Below are positions 34,826-45,819 of a stretch of 64,000 nucleotides of DNA, piece by piece. The DNA is from Bog-473 sp963726135. GTDB taxonomy: Bacteria; Actinomycetota; Acidimicrobiia; Acidimicrobiales; RAAP-2. The stretch covers positions 1,488,001-1,552,000 of the forward strand of contig CAVSBE010000008.1 of NCBI GenBank assembly GCA_963726135.1, read 5' to 3'. Every line of letters begins with the position of its first letter. Position 1 is the stretch's first letter. Both the position numbers and the translations under genes were made by a program. The notes beneath the pieces were generated by a model. It had not been told where the DNA came from. It saw only the letters and a program-made list of their open reading frames with translations, and made no database searches.

Positions 34826-35629
34826 TCACCGGGTGGCCCGCATCCGCTGATAGGTGCGCGGGGCCACTGTGCGCAGGATAGGTGCAACGAGGGGCAGTAA
34901 CGCCACATTGATCTCCAGTCGTGGGTCAAACATCCGGCGGAGTACGAACGACGAGACCTGCTCCTCGGTGCGCCGGACAGCGCGTGGTGGCATCGACAGT
35001 CCACCATCGCGCACCGCCGTCAGTCCCATTTCAGTCGGCACCCATCCTGGGTACACGGTATGGAGGAACACGCCGTCCGGCCTCGCGTCGTAGGACAGAC
35101 TCTCGGTCGCCGCAGACAGAGCCGCCTTGCTCGCGGAGTAGTCGGCTGCTCCAGGACCCGGAGCGCGCCCGTCGTCCGAACTCATGTTGGCGATTGCACC
35201 AAGTTTCCGTTTCCGCATCCCTGGCAGGACGGTTACCATCCCGGCCACGGGAGCGATGAAATTCACCTCCATGATGGATCGAAGTGACGCTGCCGTTGTC
35301 GGTTCGGCGCGAATGATCCCGCCGACGCCGGCGATGTTGGCCAGGATGTCGATCCGGCTGTGTTCCTCCTCCACCTGTTCCAATAGGCCGACGAAGGAGG
35401 CGGCCTCGGAGAGATCGCAGACCCGATAGGACGATTCCGGGCTGTGCCTCCGCATCTCATCGGCGAGGGCCTGTAGTCGCTCCTCACGCCGCGCCACGCC
35501 GACCACCACCGCCCCCGCTGAGGCCAGGTCCAGCGCGAGACGACGACCGAGGCCTGCGGAAGCCCCGGTCACGACGGCGACCTTCCCCCGGGGTTCCCAT
35601 ACGAGCCGGCGCCTTAGTCCCACCGCCAT
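34826..35629 (-). CDS. Short-chain dehydrogenase/reductase
   Basis: SDR with VVTGASAGLGRRLALDLASAG, NIAGVGG, NMSSDDG and Tyr-x-x-x-Lys in DYSASKAAL; C-terminus basic (RTVAPRTYQRMRATR). The start at 35629 (MAVGLRRRLVWEPRGK) gives 267 aa; the frame is open to 35716, so a longer N-terminus is possible. Substrate unknown. Confidence 0.87.
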   Translation of the reverse strand: MAVGLRRRLVWEPRGKVAVVTGASAGLGRRLALDLASAGAVVVGVARREERLQALADEMRRHSPESSYRVCDLSEAASFVGLLEQVEEEHSRIDILANIAGVGGIIRAEPTTAASLRSIMEVNFIAPVAGMVTVLPGMRKRKLGAIANMSSDDGRAPGPGAADYSASKAALSAATESLSYDARPDGVFLHTVYPGWVPTEMGLTAVRDGGLSMPPRAVRRTEEQVSSFVLRRMFDPRLEINVALLPLVAPILRTVAPRTYQRMRATR

Positions 35630-35716
35630 CAACGTACCCAACAGGCCTCGCCAGTTGATCAGCCCTCGCAACAGGCATCTACATCGGTCCTCGGCGGGAG
35701 GTTCCTGCCCTTCCAA

Positions 35717-36110
35717 ATTGCCGGATTCGGGTCGGCCTGCGAGTGATCATCAGATGGCCCCATTCATGCCGAACTGCCCCACCGTCCCGGCGCACGGGGG
35801 CACGTTCCAGGCCGTCAGGTCCGTAGACTTTGGCCGTGTCTTTGCTGCCCGTCGCCTTCGGGGTGGTTGTTCTTGCGAGAACTCACCTACTCGCTAGTCC
35901 GAGTTCGACAACGAGACGAGAAGAACTCCAAGATCGCCTGCTGAGTCCGTGACCAACCCACGACTTACAGGACGAGAGCCTTCCACTCTCCGCAGGGTTT
36001 CTTTATGTCCAGACGCGAAACGACCGCAGAGCGGGCACAACAGAAATGTCGTAACTTGGCCGGACCGCCTCTGCGGGGGTGTTCCGGCCACACGAAGAGA
36101 GGTAACCGTC
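35717..36110. other. Intergenic stretch with no gene seen
   Basis: Divergent region between an SDR and the monooxygenase-like gene. Frames are short; nothing recognised. GAGAGG near 36096 is the ribosome site of the next gene. Confidence 0.35.
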
Positions 36111-36416
36111 ATGAGTGTCACCGTCATTGCCCACTTCCCAGTCGCCGACATCGAGAAGGCCATAGCAGGCTTGCAGGCCAACGCAGCGCTCCTAGAGGAG
36201 ATTACCGAGGACACCAGGGCCGGTGGGCTCATCCACCACACCTTCGTTGCGGGCGAGGGCGAGCTCGTCGTCATTGACGAGTGGGAAACGGCGGAACAGT
36301 TCCAGAGTTTCTTCGAGGGCAACGCCAAGGTCGCGAAGATCACGGAACTTATTGGCGTCACCGGCCCTCCCGCCATTGCGATATACAGCGAAGTTGAGGC
36401 GCCCGGCAAGGTATAG
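36111..36416 (+). CDS. Dimeric alpha-beta-barrel (ABM-like) protein
   Basis: 101 aa, starting MSVTVIAHFPVADIEKAIAG with the strand-helix pattern of antibiotic-biosynthesis-monooxygenase-like proteins; VVIDEWETAEQFQSFFEG is the typical second half. GAGAGG lies upstream of the ATG at 36111. Such proteins are often small cofactor-free oxygenases or stress proteins; activity unknown. Confidence 0.75.
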   Translation: MSVTVIAHFPVADIEKAIAGLQANAALLEEITEDTRAGGLIHHTFVAGEGELVVIDEWETAEQFQSFFEGNAKVAKITELIGVTGPPAIAIYSEVEAPGKV

Positions 36417-36655
36417 CCAGACCCCTCAGGATGCCGGAATTGGCATCGCCGTTTCACCTGACAGGGACTTCGACACAACGTGGCAAGCACTGATCGACGC
36501 TCGGGTTCGACCGAGGACAACAACGACCTCACCCCGAAACTGGCGGCTGCCCCATGGTGCGGTACGGGGGCAGGCCACCATCGGACACCAACCTGTATCT
36601 TCCCTTCGGCGTCGTCTACGTCTGATTTGTCCCGTGCTCGTCGACAGACAGCAGC

Positions 36656-37904
36656 ATGACGACACCAAGAATCGGGGTGATCGGCGCCGGCATCGTAGGG
36701 CTCTCAGTGGCTCGCCGTCTGCAGCAGGCAAATGTTGAGGTCACGGTGATCGACAAGGAATTCACGGTTGCTGCCCACCAAAGCAGTCACAACAGCAACG
36801 TTGTGCATTCCGGTGTCTACTACCCGCCTGGGTCACTCAAAGCCAAGTTATGTCGGCGCGGGGGTCAGCTCCTGCGCGCCTACTGTGCCGACCGGCGACT
36901 CCCGTATGAAGAGGTCGGCAAAGTCATCGTTGCCATCCGCGATGACGAGATGCCCCGCCTGCTCGATCTGGCCAATCGCGCGAAGGCCAATGGTATTCCC
37001 GGATCGCAGGTGATCGACGCTTCGCAGCTTCGTGAGCGCGAGCCACATGTTCGGGGACGCTCGGCGTTGTTAATCCCGGGAACGGCGGTCGTCGATTTCC
37101 GCGTCATCGCCGAACGGCTGGCCGCCGACATCGTGCAGTCGGGTGGCGAAGTGGTTCTAGGGCACCCGGTCATGGCGATCGATGTGCGGGCTGCCGTGGT
37201 CCACATCACTACCGATGCGCACGAACGGGTCTTTGACCATCTCGTCGTGTGCGCCGGCCTCCAGTCATCGGTTCTTGCTCGGATGGTTGGTGCAGCTTCG
37301 GACCCTGAAATCATCCCCTTCCGAGGGGAGTACTACCAGATTGCACCAGAACACGCAGACCTCATCCGTGGTCTGGTGTACCCAGTCCCAGACCCTCGCT
37401 ATCCCTTCCTCGGAGTGCATTTCACTCGAGGTCTTGGCGGCCAAGTCCATGTCGGACCGAACTCTGTCCTGGCACTGTCACAAGAAGGATACCGGTGGAG
37501 CGATGTGCGGCTTCGAGACGTATGGCGCACCGCCAGGTATCCAGGAATGCGCAAAATGGCGCGCCAGAACTGGCGAATGGGCGCTCGGGAGATATGCGGT
37601 TCGGTGAGCAAGTCGATCTTCCTTCGTCGTGCGCGTGTATACGTGCCTGACCTGACTCGGACTGACCTTGTTCGTTCGGGGGCAGGCGTGCGCGCTCAAG
37701 CTCTTCACCTCGACGGAAGCCTTGCAGACGACTTCGTCATTGACCATCAGGCCGCGAGTTACCCTCGTCCGCAATGCACCATCACCAGCAGCGACGGCCT
37801 CCCTGGCTATCGCCGAACACATCATTGGTGAGATGGGCGGCCGTGACGAGTCGTTCGCTCGCCGAGTTGCGCTAGCAGAGGTCTCGCAAGGGCTCAGGCA
37901 ATAG
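36656..37904 (+). pseudogene. lhgO: L-2-hydroxyglutarate oxidase-like flavoprotein, frameshifted near its end
   Basis: The frame from 36656 gives IGVIGAGIVGLSVARRLQQ, SSHNSNVVHSGVYYPPGSLK, FRGEYYQI and GPNSVLALSQEGY, all LhgO-like. It ends at 37831 with an unrelated tail. The proper C-terminus (PRVTLVRNAPSPAATASLAI) is in another frame up to 37904, so one indel around 37745-37765 is indicated. The shifted product lacks the last FAD-contact segment and is probably inactive, unless the shift is a sequencing error. Confidence 0.82.
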
Positions 37905-37925
37905 GGTGCAATGCGCCTTGCAAAC

Positions 37926-38340
37926 TCAAGGGCCTTCAACAGCCTCGATGAATGAAGGAGGGCATCGAGCAGTCCACCGACTGATGAATGATTTCGGAAA
38001 GAGCTGGGCGTGGTTCTGAGGCGGGACGACGACCACCTGTCCAGAGAAATATCGCTCCGTGAGCAGGCGGGCGACAATGTCGATGCGCTTGGCGACGTCG
38101 GCGTGGCGGTGGCCGAAGAGTTGGACGCCCAGCAGCCGGCCGGTGGTGCGGTCACCGGTGAAGCGCATCCGGATGCGGTGGCTGGATTGGTAATAGGCCT
38201 TGTGGTCGTCCGCCTCAAACTCGACTGTGACTGGGTCGAACCCAGCGGCAAGCGCTTCGTGGTCGCGCAGCCCCGTGCGCGAGACCACCATGTCGAAGAC
38301 CTTGACGAATAGGCAGTGTCGTATCTGCGCCTGCGGAGCG
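37926..38340 (-). pseudogene. Remnant of a pyridine nucleotide-disulfide oxidoreductase (dimerisation domain)
   Basis: Minus-strand reading gives CLFVKVFDMVVSRTGLRDHE, EADDHKAYYQSSHRIRMRF, GRLLGVQLFGHRHADVAKRI, matching the dimerisation domain of CoA-disulfide/NADH oxidase-type reductases. The FAD and NAD domains are absent upstream, and after IDIVARLLTE the family C-terminus is lost. A decayed fragment. Confidence 0.75.
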
Positions 38341-38516
38341 GGCCGAGTAGGGGTCCACTGAGACAATCCGCTCGTCCGGAGCCACCGCTGTCGTGCGATG
38401 GGCACTGGGGTGCATGCGTCTCCTTGAGCCACAGCTACGTCTTCAGATGCAGTTTCACGATGCTCGCCGGCGCACCGAGCGCGTCCAGCTCTTTGAGAAA
38501 GCACTCTTTGTGTCAG

Positions 38517-40383
38517 TCAGTCTATGGCGTAGATCTTCACCTGATAGCCATTGGCCCCGGCACCGTAGGCATTTGACCCCGCTCCCGTGTCACCTGTGAG
38601 CGAGTCCGAGAAGCTGCCCGAACCGTTGAGCGTGAACGTGTCGCCCTGCTCGGAGGCGGCTGGGTCGTAGTGGGCAGCCGAGTCGTAGACCAGCGTTGCC
38701 GTCTGGCTGGCGGCGCCCGAGACGCTGTAGGTCCCGGTCGTCGTGCCGTTGGCCCGGTCCGCCTCGACGAAGAGATACGTGGTCCCGTTGACGATCTTGG
38801 TCATGCCCATGATCGGCTCGGTCGAGCTGCTCGAGTTCATGGAGAGATCGCCACCCGAGCACGAGGTGAGGAGCGCCTTGTCGATGTTTGAAGAGCTGCT
38901 CGGCTGCATCGTGCAGGAGCCCTGCGTGGAGCTCAAGAGCTCCGGGGCATAGCTCTGGATCGAACCGTCGATGTACTTGAGGTTCGAGAAGATGGCGTTG
39001 GACGCCGAGCCGTTGCCCCCCATGCAGTCCGAGTCGCTCAGGTTTTGCCCCTGGGCGGTCCCGTGGCAGAACCACTCGATGCCATCGACGCCGTTGAGGA
39101 TGGCGGCCCAGGCGTCGGCGTTGACCTGGGGTGCCGTCGCGTTGTACTCGTTGCCATTGGAGCAGACGTTCGTCGTCGTGTTGCACGAGCTCCCGTTCTG
39201 GCTGGAGAAGCCCAGCTCGTCGGTGCCGGTCTCGATGAACTCCCAGGTCGGCTTGCCACCGGCGAGGGACGTCTGCATCGCTCCTTGATAGCCGTAGAGC
39301 CACGAGCAGTCGGCCCACGGGCTCGACGAGACGTGCGCAGCCGCCTTGCAGTTGTCGGCGTTCCACGGGTCGGTGTTGTGGTAGTCGTCCGAGGAGGGGT
39401 ATGAGGGAGCGGCGAATGCCGCATTGGCGGTCGAGTCACAGCCCGAATCGCCCCAGGTCACCCAGCCCGCCATGTTGTCCACTGTGGCGCGGGTGGGATC
39501 GTCGGCGTGCACGGCCGCCACCTGGGCGGCAACGTTGGCCGAGCACTCGGCCGGCTCGTCGTCCCAGTTGTAGCCAGCGAGGAAGTCCGTGCAGGATCTT
39601 CCGGTGCCGGCCTGCGTCTCACTGGACGCGATCTTGTCGACAGAGGCGACCGATTCGGCCGACGTGTTCGACGAGGGGTCGCCGCCAGCGATCACGTGCT
39701 CGCCCGCATTGCAGGCCGCTTGGAACTGCGCCCCTTGTCCGCCGCTCGAGTTGTCCACCCCGAACGCCGCCGGCCAGTCGTAGAACCCAAGGAACGTGTT
39801 GATGCCCTCGGCCGCGGCCGCAGCACCCAGGGTCGAGATAGCCGCTTTCAATATCGGTTGTTACAACGGGATCCTGCAGCCAGACGGCGACGGGGAAGAG
39901 TGACGAGAGTGGAGTGGTCGCGGGCGTGCGGTGGCCCGGGGTGAAGCTGCCGTCGCTCGAGGTGAAGCTGCTGTCGCTCATGATGAATTTGTCGTCGCCC
40001 GAGTACACCGCCCGCGCCGTCTCGGGCGAGCCTGACGCCGGAAGTGCCGAGGTGACCTTGCAGGTCGCGACGCCTCCCGACATCGGGACGGTGTCCGTGG
40101 GGAGGCCGTCGCAGTGGACTGGGTCAGAGCCGTCGATAACGAAGGTCACAGTTCCCGTCGGTGTCTGTGCGATCGGCGGCACGCCGGTCACCTTCGCCCT
40201 GAACGTGGGTGAGCTGGAGCCCGCCAATGCCACCACGAACAGCCTCGTACTCGAGTCGGACTGGGATGCAGACGCCGTCGGCAAACTGTCCCACACGATC
40301 ACGACGGGTGCGAGGACTAAGACGGCCACGAGCGCAGCGACGCCGCCACGGAAGTTCTGGAGTTGCTTGATGCGCCGCGCCAT
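38517..40383 (-). pseudogene. Secreted glycoside-hydrolase-like protein with Ig-like domain, frameshifted
   Basis: From the ATG at 40383 come a signal segment (GGVAALVAVLVLAPVVIVWD), an Ig-like domain (TGTVTFVIDGSDPVHCDGLP) and LFPVAVWLQDPVVTTD. At about 39850-39856 the frame changes, and the second part runs 444 codons without a stop: INTFLGFYDWPAAFG, AGYNWDDEPAEC, KPTWEFIETGTDELG, DGIEWFCHG. This is a TIM-barrel glycosidase-like domain with candidate acids in NWDDEP and WEFIE, ending in a beta domain. Restoring one base gives about 620 aa. The long intact second half suggests a recent shift or a read error. Confidence 0.75.
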
Positions 40384-40784
40384 GGGTAGGGCTGTTTCCT
40401 CACGCAGAGAGACCAACCCATTTCTACAACATCGCCGGCGCCCCGAGGTTGTTTGCCACCAGGATTCACCCGAACGTCGCGTAATCGTGGCTTCTTGGTC
40501 ATCCACATGAACGGTCGGCAGGTATTGCCTCGGTCGCCCGCAGAGATAACGAGGCTTGAGCAGGCGCTCTGCCATCGGGTGAGTTCAGTGTCCAGCGGAA
40601 GAGCTCAGGTCACCGGGTTTTGCGCAATGTCGTCTGGGCCGGTCAAACGCCGTGCCCGGAGGGGACGCAACGCGTATCAAGAGCCCAGATCAGGCCTCGT
40701 TGAATATATGACACACGCGGCTCCCGAACGGCGGGGCGACGGGAGGCCCCAGTTCGGCCGATCAGTACAGCTCGGGGACTATCG
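40384..40784. other. Intergenic stretch with no gene seen
   Basis: 401 bases between the divergent glycosidase-like and epimerase genes; likely holds both promoters. A TATAT element lies near 40705. Confidence 0.35.
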
Positions 40785-41768
40785 GTGACTTCGGGACTTC
40801 GAGGACGCCGGGCCCTTATCACCGGTGGTGCCGGCATGGTCGGCTCAACCATCGCCGATCAGCTGGTCCGGGCCGACATTGCCGAAGTCATCGTGGTCGA
40901 CAACCTGGTACGGGGACGGAAGGAGAACCTCGAATGGGCGCGAGCGAACGGCCCAGTAACCCTCGTGGAAGGAGACATCGGGGACGTTGGCCTGCTCGAC
41001 TCGCTCTTGGAAGGGATTGACCTCGTCTTCCACCAGGCGGCCATCAGGATCACGCAGTGTGCGGAGGACCCCCGACTGGCGCTGGATGTGCTTGTCACGG
41101 GGACCTTCAACCTTCTTGAAGCCGCTGCCCGAGCGGGTGTGAACCGGATCGTCGCCGCCTCGTCGGCATCTGTGTACGGGCAAGCAAGTCTCTTCCCGAC
41201 TCCTGAGAGCCATCACCCCTACTCAAACCGCACGTTCTACGGGGCAGCCAAGGCATTCAACGAGGGAATGCTACGGAGCTTTTACGAGAGCTATGGGCTC
41301 AACTATGTCGCTCTTCGCTATTTCAATGTGTATGGACCACGCATGGACACGCACGGTGTCTACACCGAGGTCATCGTTCGATGGATCGAGCGCATCGCCA
41401 ATGGCGAAGCGCCCATCGTTCACGGAGATGGATCCGCCACCTTGGATCTCATATACATCGATGACGTAGCTCGGGCCAACCTTCTGGCAGCAGTGGCGCC
41501 GGTGACCGACGTGGTCTTCAACGTCGGAAGTGGGAGAGAAGTCAGCCTGACGCATCTCGCCCAAGCCCTCATCCGAGCTATGGGATCAGATTGCGAACTC
41601 GTCACGCAACCCGGCGCCGATTCCTCCCAGGTGGCTCGACGCCTCGCGGATACATCCGAGACCACTCGCCTGCTCGACTTCGTGGCGAATGTTGATCTGG
41701 ACGAAGGACTCCGGCACCTCGTCGATTGGTGGAAGAAGGAGAAAGGCTGGCCGGACCAGGTGCGATGA
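40785..41768 (+). CDS. NAD-dependent sugar-nucleotide epimerase/dehydratase
   Basis: 327-aa extended SDR acting on a nucleotide sugar. Cofactor motif LITGGAGMVGSTIADQL, HQAAIRITQCAEDP, catalytic SSASVYG and Tyr-x-x-x-Lys in FYGAAKAFNE, then LRYFNVYGPRMD and DLIYIDDVARANLLAA, as in UDP-glucose/UDP-GlcNAc epimerase-type enzymes. GTG start. It opens the surface-glycan region. Epimerase versus dehydratase cannot be told. Confidence 0.9.
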   Translation: MTSGLRGRRALITGGAGMVGSTIADQLVRADIAEVIVVDNLVRGRKENLEWARANGPVTLVEGDIGDVGLLDSLLEGIDLVFHQAAIRITQCAEDPRLALDVLVTGTFNLLEAAARAGVNRIVAASSASVYGQASLFPTPESHHPYSNRTFYGAAKAFNEGMLRSFYESYGLNYVALRYFNVYGPRMDTHGVYTEVIVRWIERIANGEAPIVHGDGSATLDLIYIDDVARANLLAAVAPVTDVVFNVGSGREVSLTHLAQALIRAMGSDCELVTQPGADSSQVARRLADTSETTRLLDFVANVDLDEGLRHLVDWWKKEKGWPDQVR

Positions 41769-42243
41769 ATCACCGGCTTGTTCTCGGCGTGGATGTTGTC
41801 GTCGCTCGTCGACTGAGTAAACAGCATCAAGAGAACTTCGCTTCAGGCCCGCCGGCCCGGGAAGTACTCCCCCATCTTGGTGCCGACATGAACGAGCTCG
41901 GCAGGCCAGGTCGTCTCCGTGCGGCGGGTTGGTATTTGGTCGTCCGGGCCAGGTCGCTCAGCCGTTTGACGGTCGCGGGCCGGCACCGCTGCACCGCTGA
42001 GGCATGCATGTTCAGGACGCCGGCGATCCGAGCTCCCTCGAGGGCCGGAGAACCACGATCCGGTGCTGCAGCGCTGTCTTCTCCCTCGCGGGTCAACGGC
42101 GGGCCAACAGCTCCGGTCGCTGAACCATGTCGAGCCATCCCGTTGCCAGCGGGGCCACCAGACACACGCTCGATCCCCCAGATTCTCATCGATGCAGCGG
42201 CGTCGAGGAGCGATCGACGGCGGCCGACAGAAAGTACGGATGG
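41769..42243. other. Degraded stretch between epimerase and acetyltransferase
   Basis: 475 bases. Several frames are open, for example minus 41827-42189 (GARIAGVLNMHASAVQRCRP), but none matches a family I know and the frames look shifted. Probably a decayed gene; no function proposed. Confidence 0.35.
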
Positions 42244-42852
42244 TCAACGTCTCGCGTCTGGCGCTCCGTATTCCGGTGTTTCCGGTGGCAATTGCTCGAG
42301 GCCCTCCTCAGAAGATCGGACCCTGAAGCGAAGGCCACACTGGCAGACAAGGGATTCATCGAAGCGTCCCCCACAACTGCACATCCAGCCGACCTGTCGA
42401 GCCGGATTTCCAACGACCATGGCATAAGCCGGAACGCTTTTCACGACAACTGCCCCGGCGCCGACGAAGGCTCCGGGATAGATGGTCACACCACAGACGA
42501 TCGTGGCATTTGCGCCAACCGTACATCCCCGTCCTAAACGGGTCGGCACTCTTTGGCTGATGCCCTTCTTCACGGCGGCTCGAGGATTTCGGTCATTCGT
42601 AAAGATGCAATTTGGTCCGAGAAAGACGTCGTCATCGACAACAACACCGTCGAACAGCTGCACCCCGTTCTTGATCGTGACCCCACTCCCGACCCGGACG
42701 CCTCCCTCGACGAACGCATGGTCACAGATGTTGCAATCAGTACCAATCACCGCTCCGGGGAGAATATGGGCGAATGCCCAGATACGGGTCCGAGCTCCAA
42801 CCTCGTCCGTCTCGCACAGAGCGTGGGGGTGGACGAAGACCGATGGGTCCAT
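42244..42852 (-). CDS. WbpD/WlbB-like hexapeptide N-acetyltransferase
   Basis: 202-aa left-handed beta-helix acyltransferase. FVHPHALCETDEVGARTRIW, GADFVEGGV-like hexapeptide turns (CDHAFVEGGVRVGSGVTIKN), FTNDRNPRA and VGNPARQVGWMCSCG identify the WbpD/WlbB type, which acetylates the 3-amino group of UDP-2-acetamido-3-amino-glucuronate. A C-terminal CSCG/CQCG zinc-ribbon-like motif is present. Ends the pair begun by the aminotransferase, three bases apart, so coupled. Confidence 0.87.
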   Translation of the reverse strand: MDPSVFVHPHALCETDEVGARTRIWAFAHILPGAVIGTDCNICDHAFVEGGVRVGSGVTIKNGVQLFDGVVVDDDVFLGPNCIFTNDRNPRAAVKKGISQRVPTRLGRGCTVGANATIVCGVTIYPGAFVGAGAVVVKSVPAYAMVVGNPARQVGWMCSCGGRFDESLVCQCGLRFRVRSSEEGLEQLPPETPEYGAPDARR

Positions 42853-42855
42853 GGA

Positions 42856-44004
42856 TCAACTCAGGGTCGCTGCGAGAGCTTCCACCACGCGCTCTTGTTG
42901 TGTCTCGGTCAGGTGCGGGTGCATGGGCAGTGACAGGATCTCTCCGGCCGCCTTCTCTGCCACCGGAAAATCGCCGGGACCGTAGTTCAAATGGGCAAAG
43001 GCACCCGTCAGATGCAGGGGCGTCGGATAATGAATCGCGGCTGGTATACCCGACGCATTCAATGCGTCAAGGACACGGTCGCGTTCGGGAACTCTCACGA
43101 CATAGAGGTGCCACACATGTTCATTGCCATCCCGGCTGGAAGGTCGAACCACCCCGGGCACGTCGGCCAACATTTGATCGTACCGGCTCGCCGCAATTCG
43201 TCTCGCCGAGTTCCATTGGTCGAGTCGGGCAAGCTTGGCGTTCAATACGACAGCCTGGAGAGTGTCAAGTCGACAGTTGAACCCCACCGTCGGATGTTCG
43301 TACCGACTTCGGCTGCCATGGTTACGCAAAGCCTCGATCCACTTAGCGATCTGCTCTGAATTCGTCCCAACTGCTCCGGCATCCCCATAAGCGCCAAGGT
43401 TCTTGCCGGGGTAGAAGCTGAACGTGGCTGCGATCCCCCAGCTCCCTGCTCTTCGACCACCCAGGCTCGCTCCATGGGCCTGAGCCGCATCCTCGACGAG
43501 AGTGACCCCGAGTGTGCTTGCTGCCGCAGCCAACTCGTCCATCGGAGCGATTTGGCCATAGAGATGCACCGGCATGACAACGCGTGTTTGGCGTGTGATG
43601 ACTGACGCCAACTGTGTGGGATCGATCAACAGGTGGGTTTGGTCACAATCGATGAAAGCAGGACGCGCTCCGATGCGCGCCACCGCACCGGCTGAGGCAA
43701 TGAACGAATTGACAGGCACGATCACCTCATCGCCCGGCTCCACCCCAACCGCGCGCAGTGCCAGTTCCAAGGCGTCGGTTCCACTCGAGACTCCCACCAT
43801 GTGAGCCAAACCGCAGTAGCGCGTCCATGCCTCTTCGAAGGCTCGCACCTCGGCGCCACCGATGAACGAACAGTCGCGCATGACGCGGTCCATGGCGTCG
43901 AGAACCTCTCTCGAGACCTCCGCATGTTGCGCAGCCAGATCAACGAACGCCAGCGACGCCGTAGGCGTGTCACGTATGTCTGAACTGGGCGACACCGTGG
44001 TCAT
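42856..44004 (-). CDS. DegT/DnrJ/EryC1 aminotransferase, WbpE/WlbC-like
   Basis: 382-aa PLP enzyme that puts an amino group on a keto sugar nucleotide. Phosphate site GVSSGTDALELALRA, PVHLYGQ, LVEDAAQAHGA and the PLP lysine in FSFYPGKNLGAYGDAG; also FNCRLDTLQAVVL. The next gene is the matching N-acetyltransferase, so the pair fits conversion of a UDP-3-keto-GlcNAcA to the 3-acetamido sugar. The dehydrogenase of this route may be the gene at 58430-59486. Confidence 0.9.
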   Translation of the reverse strand: MTTVSPSSDIRDTPTASLAFVDLAAQHAEVSREVLDAMDRVMRDCSFIGGAEVRAFEEAWTRYCGLAHMVGVSSGTDALELALRAVGVEPGDEVIVPVNSFIASAGAVARIGARPAFIDCDQTHLLIDPTQLASVITRQTRVVMPVHLYGQIAPMDELAAAASTLGVTLVEDAAQAHGASLGGRRAGSWGIAATFSFYPGKNLGAYGDAGAVGTNSEQIAKWIEALRNHGSRSRYEHPTVGFNCRLDTLQAVVLNAKLARLDQWNSARRIAASRYDQMLADVPGVVRPSSRDGNEHVWHLYVVRVPERDRVLDALNASGIPAAIHYPTPLHLTGAFAHLNYGPGDFPVAEKAAGEILSLPMHPHLTETQQERVVEALAATLS

Positions 44005-44044
44005 TGACCAAACTCAATCGAAGGTAGGTCCATCGAAAACAGTT

Positions 44045-45232
44045 CTAGTTCCTGCCCGCTCCGAGATATCGGCGGAGACACGCGATGACGAAGTCCTGGT
44101 CTGCCTCGGTGAGCTCATGATACAAGGGCAGGATCAGCGAGCGCTCGGTGAGCAGCTCCGTGACGGGCAGATGAGGAGCTGGCACGCTGCGGAACGGAGG
44201 CTCGCGGTGTATGGCCATGACCCCCCGTCGGGCTGAGATGCCATCGCTGAGGAGGCGGGCCAGCAATTCGTTACGTTGGACGGGAGAGTGATCGGGCAAC
44301 AGTATCCAGTAGGACTGAAAATTGGTGGTCCCGTACGGGGGATCCGAAGCCACGACGACCCCAAGATCTCCAAGAGACGCGGTGTAGCGTGCCGCAAGTG
44401 CGCGTCGGCGATTCAGGAGCTCCTCGAGCCTCCCGAGCTGGACGAGCCCGACCGCAGCCTGAATGTCGGTCATGCGGTAGTTGTAACCGGTCTCTAAGTA
44501 GCCCTCGATCACAGCCGTGCCACCGCGGTGACGGTCGCTCGCAGACACGCTCATGCCGTGCTCCCGGAGCCGCCGCGCCCTCATGCCATTCTCAGCGGAG
44601 GCACAGGCGAGCATTCCGCCCTCGCCGGTGGTGATGAGCTTTCGAGGATGAAAGGAGAATGTTGCCAGGTCTGCACCCCATCCGACCATTTGCCCCTTAT
44701 AGGTCGAACCGATCGCACATGCCGCATCCTCAACAAGGGCAATCCCATGATGAGCTGTGAGGTCCCGAATCGAATCAACATCGGCTGGGATACCCACCTG
44801 GTGAACAACGATGACCGCCTTAGTCGCAGGACTTAACACCTCCTGGATTGACTCGACTGTGAGGTTGTGCGTCGCAAGATCTACATCGGCAAAGATCGGG
44901 ATGGCCCCGACATATCTCACGGCGTTTGCCGTCGCTATGAACGACAAGGAAGGGACTACGACCTCGTCGCCCGGGCCCAGGCCCAGTAGGACCATGGCGA
45001 GATGTAGCGCTGCCGTACATGACGAGACTGCGACCGCCTGGCCGCAGGAAATCAATTGAGAAAAGGCTCGTTCGAATTCCTCCACCTTTGGGCCCTGGGC
45101 GATCCAGCCCGAGGCGACTGCCGCGGCTGCTGCCTCGCACTCTTCGGGTCCGAGCCATGGCTTTATCACCGGAATGGTCGAACGATGACCCTCGTCGGCC
45201 ATATCAACGTCATTCCGATCCATCATCAGCAT
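44045..45232 (-). CDS. Second DegT/DnrJ/EryC1 aminotransferase
   Basis: 395-aa PLP aminotransferase. AVSSCTAALHLAMVLLG, VVHQVGIPADV, LVEDAACAIGS and PLP lysine in FSFHPRKLITTGEGGM; later YNYRMTDIQAAVGLVQL. It is clearly different from its neighbour (different PLP-lysine loop, HPRKLIT versus YPGKNLG) and resembles PglE/ArnB/perosamine-type enzymes acting on 4-keto sugars. Several starts are possible; the first Met is taken. 40 bases upstream of the WbpE-like gene on the same strand, so probably one operon. Confidence 0.9.
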   Translation of the reverse strand: MLMMDRNDVDMADEGHRSTIPVIKPWLGPEECEAAAAAVASGWIAQGPKVEEFERAFSQLISCGQAVAVSSCTAALHLAMVLLGLGPGDEVVVPSLSFIATANAVRYVGAIPIFADVDLATHNLTVESIQEVLSPATKAVIVVHQVGIPADVDSIRDLTAHHGIALVEDAACAIGSTYKGQMVGWGADLATFSFHPRKLITTGEGGMLACASAENGMRARRLREHGMSVSASDRHRGGTAVIEGYLETGYNYRMTDIQAAVGLVQLGRLEELLNRRRALAARYTASLGDLGVVVASDPPYGTTNFQSYWILLPDHSPVQRNELLARLLSDGISARRGVMAIHREPPFRSVPAPHLPVTELLTERSLILPLYHELTEADQDFVIACLRRYLGAGRN

Positions 45233-45819
45233 CGTTGCTCACCTTTCCGTCCTTCGCAAAGCGGGTGTCCATCCACCCACCCGCGGTGTCCGCAACTCCC
45301 TGATCCGTTCCCGTATGGCCACCAAAGTCCTCAATCCGGAGGGTGCCGCGCCGATGACGCGTGCAAACACAACACCATCGGGGCTCAGGCACCCCACGAT
45401 TAGGACTACTGCGGCGGTCAGAAAATACAAAAATTAGAAGAATAGTGAAATTGCGCCCACTACATTTGACCACGAGCGCCTCTGAGCGTTAACCCTCCTG
45501 GCTGATCTGTGTACCGGACGGGTCGGCGGTGGTGTGCCTTCGAGAGATCTCCAATCCAATGCGGGCCAGCCCCTCGCAATGGTCGTGGGCGGTCGCCCAT
45601 CGACCACCACTCGTTCGATGTGCTCCCACGCTCCATGCGATGCGCGGCAGCTCGCTCACCGTCGATCTGGGTGTGCGTGATCAGCGGGCGGAGCCGGACT
45701 CACACCCGGCGCCACACGTTCGCTAGCAAGCCTCGGGATGATCGGCAAAGGTGGTGATTCAACATCGTGCGCTTGGACCCAGGGGCAAGCACGTTACGCA
45801 TATTCCGCGCTCCCCTCGG
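45233..45819. other. Intergenic promoter region, AT-rich in the middle
   Basis: Divergent region between the aminotransferase operon and the TolB-like gene. A notably AT-rich run lies at about 45418-45465. No gene seen. Confidence 0.4.

Noticed and set aside
41827..42189. 120-codon minus-strand frame between epimerase and acetyltransferase
   Set aside because: No recognised family and no start signal; kept only as a degraded stretch.
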